Positions 46,355-53,908 of a stretch of DNA of 64,000 bases are shown here, piece after piece; the stretch's first letter is position 1, and each line of letters starts with the position of its first letter. The notes beneath the pieces are model-generated. The model ran no database searches. It saw nothing but the letters and a program-made list of their open reading frames with translations, and had not been told where the DNA came from. A program made the position numbers and the translations under genes. Origin of the DNA: Desulfovibrionaceae bacterium (GTDB taxonomy: Bacteria; Desulfobacterota; Desulfovibrionia; Desulfovibrionales; Desulfovibrionaceae); the NCBI GenBank assembly GCA_015709205.1, contig JACCQO010000005.1:1-64000 (forward strand), written 5' to 3'.

Positions 46355-46816
46355 ATGATCGACTACACCGGGGTGCTGGACGCGGTGCAGCAGGCCCTGG
46401 CCGCGCGCGTGGCGCGCAGGCCCGAACTGATCAACACGCCGGGCCGTTCCCTGGCCTGCAAGATCGACTACAACTACTACCTGGGCCTGGACCCGCAGTT
46501 CGTGGACGCCACGGCCGCCTGGGCCGGGCTGGAACCCGCCCTGGTGCGCGCCGCCCTGGTGCGCACCGGCGACCTGATCACCAGCCCCGACGACCGCGAG
46601 GGGCGGCTGACCCTGACCGTGGCCTGGCCCGGCGGGCGGACGCGCATCGGCGCCTGCCTGCTGCATTCCAACTGCATCGACCGCGCCCTCTACCTCTACG
46701 CGGGCACGGCCGGGCCTCTGCCCATCTCCGAACTGCGCATCGACCCCGCCTTCCGCGCGGCCCTGGACCGCTTCCTGGAGGGCAAGAGCCCCCTGGAGGC
46801 CGTCGCCTTCGCCTGA
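46355..46816 (+). CDS. Unrecognised 153-aa protein
   Basis: A soluble alpha/beta protein without recognised family. Distinct blocks are MIDYTGVLDAVQQAL, ACKIDYNYYLGLDPQ and GACLLHSNCIDRALYLYAG with two Cys. GAGGAGG sits before the ATG. It follows the TPR gene by 103 bp on the same strand. The next gene is convergent. Confidence 0.7.
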   Translation: MIDYTGVLDAVQQALAARVARRPELINTPGRSLACKIDYNYYLGLDPQFVDATAAWAGLEPALVRAALVRTGDLITSPDDREGRLTLTVAWPGGRTRIGACLLHSNCIDRALYLYAGTAGPLPISELRIDPAFRAALDRFLEGKSPLEAVAFA

Positions 46817-46863
46817 GCGCAGGCCCAGCGGGGTCCCCGCCTTTGCGGGATCTTTCCGGGATA

Positions 46864-47556
46864 TCAGAACATGGCCAGGAACTCGCCCACCAGGAGCGGG
46901 TTCTGGTGTTCGCGCGTGGGCGCGGCCTTCAGGGCGCGGGCCAGGGCGGCCTCGTCGCCGGGCGGGGGCGCGCCTTCGGCCAGCTCCAGGACCGTGGCCA
47001 CCGCGCCCACGGCCAGGGGGCGGTGCGCGTCGGAGTTGTAGACCGGGATGAGTCCGTGCCGGGCCAGGGCGTCCTCGTAGATCTCGTGGTCCAGCGGGAC
47101 GTAACGGTCGTTCTCCCGGATCCAGCCCGTGCGCAGGATGTTCAGGGAGTTCATCTCCAGCCCGTCCATGGCCGCGAGGAGCCGTTCGCCGTGGGCCGTG
47201 GGCCGGGGGAAGAAGCGGAAGGCGTGGGGCAGGAAGAGGAAGGTGTCCGCGCGCGCCGGGGTCAGCCGTTCGGCGAGCAGGTCGAAGGGCGGCAGGGGCG
47301 GCAGCGCTGGCCGCGAGGGGCCGATGACCACCACGTCGTAACCCTCGCGAGTGGTTATCTCCGCGCCCACGTAGATGGTCAGCCCGGGATGGCGCGCCCG
47401 CAGCCCGTGGGCCTCGGCGTCGGACCACCAGACGTTGTGTTCGGTGAGCACCACGCCGTCGAGCCCCCGGGCCAGGGCCAGTTCGGCCAGCCGGTCCGGC
47501 TTGATGACCGAGCAGTGCGAGTGGGCGCTGGTGTGGGCGTGCAGGTCGATGCGCAT
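46864..47556 (-). CDS. PHP-domain phosphoesterase
   Basis: A 230-aa PHP-fold protein with the metal-binding motifs in order: IDLHAHTSAHSHCS, VVLTEHNVWW, VGAEITTREG, LPHAFRF and NSDAHRP. Related small PHP proteins are phosphatases or nucleases. The active-site set looks complete, so it is probably active on a phosphoester; substrate unknown. It begins 6 bp after the bacteriohemerythrin stop, suggesting one mRNA. Confidence 0.85.
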   Translation of the reverse strand: MRIDLHAHTSAHSHCSVIKPDRLAELALARGLDGVVLTEHNVWWSDAEAHGLRARHPGLTIYVGAEITTREGYDVVVIGPSRPALPPLPPFDLLAERLTPARADTFLFLPHAFRFFPRPTAHGERLLAAMDGLEMNSLNILRTGWIRENDRYVPLDHEIYEDALARHGLIPVYNSDAHRPLAVGAVATVLELAEGAPPPGDEAALARALKAAPTREHQNPLLVGEFLAMF

Positions 47557-47562
47557 GGCGGC

Positions 47563-47979
47563 TCAGTCGGCGCGATCCTCTCCCTGCGCGGCCAGGAACG
47601 CGCCCATGCGCTTGTCCTCGACCAGGATGTGCTTGTTGATCCACTGCAGCAGGAAGGCGGGGACGCGTTCGTCGATGGCCATGCCCGTGAGCATGCCCAC
47701 CTCCAGTTCCGAGAGTTTGTCCAGGAAGATGGCGTGCTCGGCCTCGTGGCGCTCGCGGTTGGGGTAGCCCCGGGCGCGCATGAGTTCGTCCTCGGTGGCG
47801 AAGTGCGTGTCCGCGTAGTTGCGCAGGTTCTCGAAGAGCACGGAAAGGTTGCCCACGTTGCCGCGCTCGTGCGCCGCGATTTCCAGGAAGCGGTTGAGGA
47901 TGGTGAACAACTGCTTGTGCTGTTGATCGACGATCTCCACGCCGACGGAGTGGTCCGGGGTCCAGGAAATGTAGCTCAT
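47563..47979 (-). CDS. Bacteriohemerythrin
   Basis: A 138-aa single-domain hemerythrin with a di-iron O2-binding four-helix bundle. Ligands: His in WTPDHSVGV, His in QQHKQLF, His and Glu in THFATEDELM, the HEAEH pair, and His plus Asp in NKHILVEDKRM. It binds oxygen or NO and is common in microaerobic and anaerobic motile bacteria. ATG 47979 has a GGAGCG ribosome site. Located upstream of the PHP gene. Confidence 0.93.
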   Translation of the reverse strand: MSYISWTPDHSVGVEIVDQQHKQLFTILNRFLEIAAHERGNVGNLSVLFENLRNYADTHFATEDELMRARGYPNRERHEAEHAIFLDKLSELEVGMLTGMAIDERVPAFLLQWINKHILVEDKRMGAFLAAQGEDRAD

Positions 47980-48235
47980 GCGCGCTCCGTGAATGTGCCG
48001 TGCCGCGGCCGGAAGGCCGCACCCTGCCTCTTACGGGATGCGGCCCGGTGGGTCAAGGCGGTGGCGCGAAAAAGCCGCCCGCTCCGGAGGTGGGTGCGGA
48101 GTCCGGGGGCTTTCATCGCACGGCGGCACCTTTACAAGGCGGCCCGGAATCTCTAATCCATGGAGTGAACCTTGCCGTGGGCCGCGTCCGTTTTTCGTGG
48201 GCCGCGCGAATCGAAAACCCAGGGAGTCGGCTCTG

Positions 48236-49096
48236 ATGAACAAGAAGGTCGCATTGGTGGTGCTCATTCTCCTGCTGGCGGGCATGGGCGTGGTGGTGTT
48301 CAACCAGGTGCTGCGGCACACCGGCCAGGCCCCCAAGGCCCCGGTTCCCCAGGTCGCCGAGGCCCCGGCCCCGTCCGAGCCGCAGGGAGCGGAGCAGGGC
48401 GCGGCCGTGACCGGGCAGCTGTCCATGAAGTCTCCCGAAGAGGCTCCGGTGGTCGCGCCGGAGCCGGGTCCGTCCGAACAGCAGCCCGCCGCCGAGCCCC
48501 CGGCTCCGGAACCGGGCGCGAGCGGCGGCGCGGTCACGGGCATGGCCCCCGCGCCCAAGTTCGAGCTCCAGCCCCCGGGCGCGACTCCTCCGGCCGTCCC
48601 GGCTCCCGAGGCTGCGGCTCCCGTGGTCCCGGCTCCCGGGGTCGCGACGCCTGCGCCCGCCGTGCCTGCGCCGCCGGCGTCCGAGGTGGTCAAGGCCCCG
48701 GCGGCCCCGGCCCAGGTCGCGGAAAAGGCCGCCAAGCCTGCCGCCAAGCCCGCCGCCAAGAAGGCCGCCACGGCCACGTCCGGCCCCAACGCGCTCAAGA
48801 CTCTGGCCGTGAGTGTGGAGGACGGCGCGGTCACCGTGGCCGTGGCCGCGGACAAGCCCGTGGGCGGGGTCAAGCATTTCTTCCTCAAGTCGCCCTGGCG
48901 GCTGGTGGTGGATCTCTACGGCGATTTCGCCCCGGCGCGCGATCCGGCCGTGCCGGACAACGCGGCCGTCAAGTCCGTGCGCCTGGGCCGCCACAAGGAC
49001 AAGCTGCGCATGGTCCTGGACCTCACGGGCGACTATTCGTCCAAGGCCGAGGTCGTGAACGAGCAGACAGGCGCGCGCATCGTCATCCGGCCCTAG
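48236..49096 (+). CDS. AMIN-domain membrane-anchored protein
   Basis: A 286-aa protein. A single N-terminal TM (about 5-24) is followed by 150 residues of Pro/Ala/Glu-rich linker with KPAAKPAAKKAA repeats and a C-terminal AMIN domain (about 185-286: LKTLAVSVEDGAVTVAVAADK, FFLKSPWRLVVDLYG, KSVRLGRHKDKLRMVLDLTG). AMIN domains target peptidoglycan or septal sites, usually attached to an amidase or secretin; no catalytic part is present here. AGGGAG precedes the ATG. A strong terminator follows. Confidence 0.88.
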   Translation: MNKKVALVVLILLLAGMGVVVFNQVLRHTGQAPKAPVPQVAEAPAPSEPQGAEQGAAVTGQLSMKSPEEAPVVAPEPGPSEQQPAAEPPAPEPGASGGAVTGMAPAPKFELQPPGATPPAVPAPEAAAPVVPAPGVATPAPAVPAPPASEVVKAPAAPAQVAEKAAKPAAKPAAKKAATATSGPNALKTLAVSVEDGAVTVAVAADKPVGGVKHFFLKSPWRLVVDLYGDFAPARDPAVPDNAAVKSVRLGRHKDKLRMVLDLTGDYSSKAEVVNEQTGARIVIRP

Positions 49097-49185
49097 CCGG
49101 AGCGGCCCGCCCGCGCCCGGCCCGTCCCGCCCGTAACGCGCTGGGCGGTGGCGCGCCCGGAGCGGCATGTGCGGCGACGATGGCC

Positions 49186-49234
49186 AAAACAGCGGGAGGC
49201 GACCTCGAAGGGACGCCTCCCGCTGTTTTTTTTT
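49186..49234 (+). terminator. Terminator after AMIN gene
   Basis: A 16-bp perfect stem (AAAACAGCGGGAGGCG, 49186-49201, with 49214-49229), a 12-nt loop and a T run to 49234. Confidence 0.92.
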
Positions 49235-49257
49235 GCCCGCATCGCGGCTCTCCGTAG

Positions 49258-49293
49258 TGCCGCAACCGGCTGCAATGCCGCGACCGGCCGCAA
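49258..49293 (+). repeat. 18-bp direct repeat
   Basis: TGCCGCAACCGGCTGCAA (49258-49275) is followed immediately by TGCCGCGACCGGCCGCAA (49276-49293), two differences. Confidence 0.8.
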
Positions 49294-49338
49294 CATTGCG
49301 GCGCTCCGGTTCCTTTTCCGCCGTGCGTTCCGTACCGG

Positions 49339-49364
49339 TGCGTCCGGGCCCGGGCCCGGACGCA
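49339..49364. repeat. 26-bp perfect palindrome
   Basis: TGCGTCCGGGCCC followed by its exact reverse complement. Function unknown; could extrude or act as a protein site or an RNA hairpin with minimal loop. Confidence 0.8.
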
Positions 49365-49502
49365 TCGACCCGAACGGCTGCCTCGTACCCGTTCGGCACC
49401 CGTGTACGGGCGGCATCTCGTGGACGGGCGGCACTCCGTCGGAGGCCGCAGGCCCAAGGGCCGACCGTCGGGCCGAGCATGGCCGCAGGCGTCGCGGGGC
49501 CG

Positions 49503-49697
49503 TTAGGGCACGGTGTATCCGGCGTCGCGCACCGCGTTCTTGATCTTTTCTACGGTTTCGGGCGTGGCCGCGGTGAAGGTGGCCTCGCCCGCCTCCAGGC
49601 TCACGCTCACGTCGCTGCCGCCCGCGTCCCGCACGGCCTCGGTCACGGCTCGGCGGCAGTGTTCGCAACTCATGCCTTGCACTTTGATGGTCGTCAT
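49503..49697 (-). CDS. CopZ-like heavy-metal chaperone
   Basis: A 64-aa single HMA domain, beginning MTTIKVQGMSCEHCRRAV with the metal-binding CxxC and ending VRDAGYTVP. Such proteins carry Cu(I) to P-type ATPases, and a copper ATPase is encoded divergently 188 bp away. The start is ATG 49697 with AAGGAGT upstream; the longer frame lacks a signal. A Fur-type palindrome overlaps its promoter. Confidence 0.9.
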   Translation of the reverse strand: MTTIKVQGMSCEHCRRAVTEAVRDAGGSDVSVSLEAGEATFTAATPETVEKIKNAVRDAGYTVP

Positions 49698-49723
49698 GGG
49701 GGTACTCCTTTTGGGTTTGACTT

Positions 49724-49760
49724 TGAAAATCATTTTCGGCATCCCCGGGGTGGATGTCAA
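49724..49760 (-). promoter_or_regulatory. copZ promoter overlapped by a Fur-type box
   Basis: Minus-strand -35 TTGACA (49760-49755), 17-bp spacer, -10 GAAAAT (49737-49732). The -10 is embedded in a TGAAAAT-C-ATTTTCG dyad (49724-49738), close to the 7-1-7 Fur box described for Desulfovibrio (TGAAAATnATTTTCA). Binding there would block transcription. Confidence 0.65.
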
Positions 49761-49770
49761 CTGCAGAGTA

Positions 49771-49803
49771 GGAACGTGCGTGTTCCGAAACAATGATTAT
49801 ACT
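49771..49803 (+). promoter_or_regulatory. Putative copA promoter/operator
   Basis: GGAAC-N6-GTTCC (49771-49786) is followed by a good -10 hexamer TATACT (49798-49803). No -35 at 17 bp is evident, so activation by a regulator bound at the dyad is possible. The ATG of the ATPase is 83 bp further on. Confidence 0.4.
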
Positions 49804-49885
49804 TTCCTGAGTGCGGGCCTGCGGGCCCTGTTGTTGCCAATGGCGGCGGGCGGTTGTGATCGTTCGCCGCAAAGGGGACGGTGCC

Positions 49886-52800
49886 ATGGATACGCAACGG
49901 AATGCAACGGCGGATATCGAACGGCGGCGGCTGCCGGTGAAGGGCATGACCTGCGCGGCCTGCTCGGCGCGCGTGGAGCGCGTGGTCGGCAAGCTGGAGG
50001 GCGTGCGTGCGGCCAGCGTGAATCTGGCCACCGAAAATCTGGACGTGAGCTGGGACCCGGCGCAAACGAGCCTGGAGACCGTGGCCGCGGCCGTGGGCAA
50101 GGCCGGGTACGAACTGGTCCTGCCGCAACGGCCCGTTGCCGCGCCCAATGAGCCCGGTGCGACCGGCGCGACCGGCGCATCCGGCCCATCCGGCGGCGCG
50201 CAGGAGCCCCGGCGACCCCCCAAAAGGTTGCGTTTCGCGATCTCGGGCATGACCTGCGCGGCCTGCTCGGCGCGCGTGGAGCGCGTGGCCGGGGCGCTGC
50301 CCGGCGTGGCCTCGGCCAGCGTGAATTTGGCCACGGACTCCGCCGAGGTGCGCCTGGCCGACGGCGCGGATCCCGCCGAGGTGGCCCGCGCCGTGGACGC
50401 GGCCGTGGCCAAGGCGGGCTACGGGGCCACGCTGCTTTCGGCCCCGGCGCACGCCGCGCCGGGGGGGCAGGGCGCGGCGGCCGGGCCGTCCGGCCCCTTG
50501 CGGTTCGCCATCTCGGGCATGACCTGCGCGGCCTGCTCGGCGCGCGTGGAGCGCGTGACCGGGGCGCTGCCGGGCGTGGCCGCGGCCAGCGTGAATCTGG
50601 CCACGGATTCCGCCGAGGTGCGTCTGGCCGACGGCGCGGACCCCGACGAGGTGGCCCGCGCCGTGGACGCGGCCGTGGCCAAGGCGGGCTACGGAGCCAC
50701 GCTGCTCTCGGCCCCGTCCCATGGCCCGGCGGGCCCGCTGCGCTTCAGCGTCTCGGGCATGACCTGCGCGGCGTGCTCGGCGCGCGTGGAGCGCGTGGCT
50801 TCGGCGCTGCCCGGCGTGGCCTCGGCCGGCGTGAATCTGGCCACGGACTCCGCCGAGGTGCGGTTGGCCGATGGCGCGGACCCCGCAGCGGTGGCCCGCG
50901 CCGTGAGCGAGGCCGTGGCCAGGGCGGGGTACGAGGCGGTGTGGCTGGGGGCCGGGACCGGGGACGCCGAGTCCGCCTCGGCCGCCGAGCGCGAGGCCGA
51001 CGAGTCGGCCATGCTCTGGGAGCACCAGCAGGCCGCCTCGCGCGAGCGGCTGGCGAGCATGCGCGCGCGGCTGATCCCGGCCTTTGCCTTCGCCCTGCCG
51101 CTGCTCGTGCTCTCCATGGGCGAGATGCTCGGCATGCCGCTGCCCGCGTGGCTTTCGCCGCACTCCGCGCCGCTCAACTACGCCCTGGTCCAGTTCGCCC
51201 TGGTCCTGCCCGTGCTCTGGTCCGGGCGCGACTTCTACCGCCACGGCTTTCCCAACCTCTGGCGGCTGGCCCCGAACATGGATTCGCTCATCGCCGTGGG
51301 CACGGGCGCGGCCGTGATCTACAGCGTCTGGAACCTCATCGAGATCGTCCTGGGCGTGGACCCCATGGCCCGGGCCATGGACCTCTATTTCGAGTCCGCC
51401 GCCGTGCTCATCGCCCTGGTTTCCCTGGGCAAGTACTTCGAGGCCCGCGCCCGCGCGCACACCTCCGACGCCATCAAGGGGCTCATGGATCTGACCCCGG
51501 AGCGCGCCGTGCTCGTGCGCGGCGGCGAGGAGACCGAGGTGCGCGTGGAGGACATCCGCCCCGGCGACGTGCTGCGCGTCAAGCCCGGCGCGCGGGTGCC
51601 CGTGGACGGCGAGGTGGTCCAGGGCGAGAGCGGGGTGGACGAGTCCATGCTCACGGGCGAATCCATGCCCGTGACCAAGCGCCAAGGAGATGCCGTGGCC
51701 GGCGGGACCATGAACCTGCGCGGCTCGTTCCTGATGCGCGCCAGGCGCGTGGGCGCGGACACGGTGCTCTCGCGCATCATTCGCCTGGTGCAGGAGGCCC
51801 AGGGCTCCAAGGCCCCCATCGCCTCCATGGCCGACCGCGTGAGCCTCTATTTCGTGCCCGTGGTCATGGGGCTGGGCGCGCTGGCGGCCGTCGCCTGGCT
51901 CGTGGGCGGCGCGTCGCTGCCCTTTGCCCTGCGCATCTTCGTGGCCGTGCTGGTCATCGCCTGCCCGTGCGCCATGGGCCTGGCCACGCCCACGTCGATC
52001 ATGGTCGGCACCGGGCGCGGCGCGCAGCTCGGCGTGCTGGTCAAGAGCGGCGTGGCCCTGGAGCAGCTCGGCCGGGTCACGGCCGTGGTCTTCGACAAGA
52101 CCGGCACGCTCACGCGCGGCAAGCCCACGGTCACGGCCGTGCAACCGGCCGACGGCGGGCTTGCGGAGGACGACCTCCTGGCCCTGGCGGCGGCGGCCGA
52201 ATCCGCGTCCGAGCATCCGCTGGCCGCCGCCGTGACCGGCGCGGCGCACGAGCGCGGGCTGGCCCTGGGGACGGTGGCGTCCTTCGAGGCCGTGTCCGGC
52301 CTGGGCATCCGCGCCGAGGTGGCGGCGGCCTCCGGTGGGGTGGAAAACGATACGGTTGTTGCGCCGCGCCGCGTGCTCGTGGGCAGCCCGGACTTCCTGC
52401 GCCGCGAGGGCGCGCGGGGCGTGGACGCGCTGGACGCGCCCGCCGCGGCCATGGCCGGGCGGGGCGAGACGCCCCTGGCCGTGGCCGTGGACGGCAGCGC
52501 CGCCGGGCTGGTGGCCGTGGCCGATACCCTGCGGCCCGAGGCCCCGGCCGTGGTGCGCGCCCTGCGCGAGCGCGGCGTGCGCGTGCTCATGCTCACGGGC
52601 GACAACGAGCGCACGGCGCGGGCCATGGCCGAGCGCGCGGGCATCGACGAGGTGCTCGCCGGGGTCATGCCCGAGGACAAGGCCGGGACCGTGGAGCGGC
52701 TCAAGGGCCAGGGGCTGGTGGTGGCCATGGTCGGCGACGGCATCAACGACGCGCCCGCCCTGGCCGGGGCCGACGTGGGCATGGCCATGGGCACGGGCAT

Positions 52801-53116
52801 CGACGTGGCCGTGGAGGCGGGCGACGTGGTGCTCATGCGCGGCGACCTGGGCGGCGTGCTCGCGGCCGTGGACCTCTCCCGCGCCACCCTGCGCAACATC
52901 AAGCAGAACCTCTTCTGGGCCTTCGGCTACAACGTGCTCGGCATCCCGGTGGCCATGGGCCTTTTGACCTTCTTCGGCGGTCCTACGCTTTCGCCCATGA
53001 TCGCGGGCGGGGCCATGGCGCTGAGCTCGGTCTCCGTGGTCGGCAACGCCCTGCGCCTGCGCTTCTACCAGCCGCCGAGCGTGGCCGGAGCCGGGCCGGG
53101 CGCTGCCGGGGCCTGA
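49886..53116 (+). CDS. copA: Copper-exporting P1B ATPase with four N-terminal HMA domains
   Basis: A 1076-aa CopA-like pump. Four HMA domains have their GMTCAACS sites at Cys23/26, 124/127, 214/217 and 294/297. The membrane part contains CPC at 693-695 ([13 protein letters not shown]) for Cu(I). The phosphorylation site is Asp737 in DKTGTLT, with SEHPLA and [20 protein letters not shown] following. Most bacterial CopA have one or two HMA domains. Copies 2-4 are near-identical at DNA level, so duplication is recent. Start ATG 49886 has AAAGGGGA upstream; 25 extra open codons lack similarity. Divergent from the chaperone gene. Confidence 0.95.
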   Translation: MDTQRNATADIERRRLPVKGMTCAACSARVERVVGKLEGVRAASVNLATENLDVSWDPAQTSLETVAAAVGKAGYELVLPQRPVAAPNEPGATGATGASGPSGGAQEPRRPPKRLRFAISGMTCAACSARVERVAGALPGVASASVNLATDSAEVRLADGADPAEVARAVDAAVAKAGYGATLLSAPAHAAPGGQGAAAGPSGPLRFAISGMTCAACSARVERVTGALPGVAAASVNLATDSAEVRLADGADPDEVARAVDAAVAKAGYGATLLSAPSHGPAGPLRFSVSGMTCAACSARVERVASALPGVASAGVNLATDSAEVRLADGADPAAVARAVSEAVARAGYEAVWLGAGTGDAESASAAEREADESAMLWEHQQAASRERLASMRARLIPAFAFALPLLVLSMGEMLGMPLPAWLSPHSAPLNYALVQFALVLPVLWSGRDFYRHGFPNLWRLAPNMDSLIAVGTGAAVIYSVWNLIEIVLGVDPMARAMDLYFESAAVLIALVSLGKYFEARARAHTSDAIKGLMDLTPERAVLVRGGEETEVRVEDIRPGDVLRVKPGARVPVDGEVVQGESGVDESMLTGESMPVTKRQGDAVAGGTMNLRGSFLMRARRVGADTVLSRIIRLVQEAQGSKAPIASMADRVSLYFVPVVMGLGALAAVAWLVGGASLPFALRIFVAVLVIACPCAMGLATPTSIMVGTGRGAQLGVLVKSGVALEQLGRVTAVVFDKTGTLTRGKPTVTAVQPADGGLAEDDLLALAAAAESASEHPLAAAVTGAAHERGLALGTVASFEAVSGLGIRAEVAAASGGVENDTVVAPRRVLVGSPDFLRREGARGVDALDAPAAAMAGRGETPLAVAVDGSAAGLVAVADTLRPEAPAVVRALRERGVRVLMLTGDNERTARAMAERAGIDEVLAGVMPEDKAGTVERLKGQGLVVAMVGDGINDAPALAGADVGMAMGTGIDVAVEAGDVVLMRGDLGGVLAAVDLSRATLRNIKQNLFWAFGYNVLGIPVAMGLLTFFGGPTLSPMIAGGAMALSSVSVVGNALRLRFYQPPSVAGAGPGAAGA
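50236..50950 (+). repeat. Three near-identical HMA-encoding DNA repeats
   Basis: Units of about 210 bp beginning at the TCTCGGGCATGACCTGCGC core occur at 50241, 50511 and 50751 (spacing 270 and 240 bp). Long stretches are identical, including the CxxC segment and the ACGGAYTCCGCCGAGGTGCG block. They lie inside copA and differ mostly in inter-domain linkers. Confidence 0.85.
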
Positions 53117-53152
53117 GCCCCGCGCGATGCCCCTTCCGCGAACGCGGACGAC

Positions 53153-53184
53153 AAAAAAACGGCGGGCCCTGGAGCCCGCCGTTT
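53153..53184 (-). terminator. Terminator between convergent copA and 141-aa gene
   Basis: AAACGGCGGGC/GCCCGCCGTTT (53157-53167 with 53174-53184) with seven As on the plus strand before it, so on the minus strand the hairpin is followed by TTTTTTT. It ends the 141-aa gene and may also slow copA transcription. Confidence 0.85.
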
Positions 53185-53206
53185 GCGTTCGAAAAGAAAG
53201 GAAAAA

Positions 53207-53632
53207 TCAGTAGGACTTGACGTACTCGTCCAGGTCGTGGGCCCCGTTCTCCTTGGAGACCCAGAAGGCCGTGGCCCAGACCATCAGCGCCGTGGCCTGC
53301 ACGTCGTCGAGGCGCTTGAGCTTGGCCTCCAGGTTGACCTTGCTCGCCCCGTGCTTGGTGTGGATCAGGTCCAGGTCGCAGGCGTCCTGCAGCCGGAGCT
53401 GGAGGTAGGCCAGCCGGGACTGTTCGGGCAGGAGCTTGATGTCCTTGTGGGCCTCGATGATCGTCTTGAGTTCGGGCGCGGAGAAGGTGCCCTTGATGGC
53501 GTTGATGGCGCGAAAGAACGTATCCACGGCCCAGGGAAGAATGAATTCCGCCCCGGCGCTCTTGGTCCGGAAATAGTCCTTGAGCCAGCGCTCCTGCTCC
53601 GCGCTGATGCGGGCTGCGACTTGTGGTGGCAT
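53207..53632 (-). CDS. Unrecognised 141-aa protein
   Basis: A soluble helical protein (MPPQVAARISAEQERWLKDYF, FILPWAVDTFFRAINAIKG, ATALMVWATAFWVSKENG). No family recognised. A promoter (TTGATC-17-TATTTT) lies upstream on the minus strand and a strong terminator follows, so it is likely transcribed alone. Confidence 0.7.
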   Translation of the reverse strand: MPPQVAARISAEQERWLKDYFRTKSAGAEFILPWAVDTFFRAINAIKGTFSAPELKTIIEAHKDIKLLPEQSRLAYLQLRLQDACDLDLIHTKHGASKVNLEAKLKRLDDVQATALMVWATAFWVSKENGAHDLDEYVKSY

Positions 53633-53700
53633 GTTTCCCCCCTGGCGTGCGGGCCCCCCCGGCTCTGCAACGCCGTGTGTCGTGGTAGATATCCCGTTGG

Positions 53701-53729
53701 AAAATATATCATGGCCGATCGCAGATCAA
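53701..53729 (-). promoter_or_regulatory. Promoter candidate for the 141-aa gene
   Basis: On the minus strand TTGATC (53729-53724), 17-bp spacer, TATTTT (53706-53701), within an AT-rich island of a GC-rich genome. The ATCGCAGA motif is directly repeated at 53718 and 53750. Confidence 0.5.
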
Positions 53730-53908
53730 GAATTTTTCTAGATAAAATATCGCAGAAGTCTTGAATCGGCGCGGGGCTTGGTCCGGGGCTCGTCCGGCAC
53801 GTATCCGGCATCTGTTGGGCGGCCCCGGGAACCGGAAGGGCCCGGCGAGCATCCGGCGCACGGGCGCGGGGCCTTGCCGCGCCGCCGGGGAAGCGGTAGG
53901 AAGGCGGA

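Larger units (their letters stand above)
49097..49502. other. Palindrome-rich intergenic region
   Basis: A 406-bp spacer between the AMIN gene and the convergent copper-chaperone gene. After the terminator (49186-49234) comes an 18-bp direct repeat (49258-49275, 49276-49293), a CCGCAA/TTGCGG dyad (49288-49301), a 26-bp perfect palindrome (49339-49364) and a CCGAACGG/CCGTTCGG pair around 49370-49400. No open frame with support. Confidence 0.55.
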
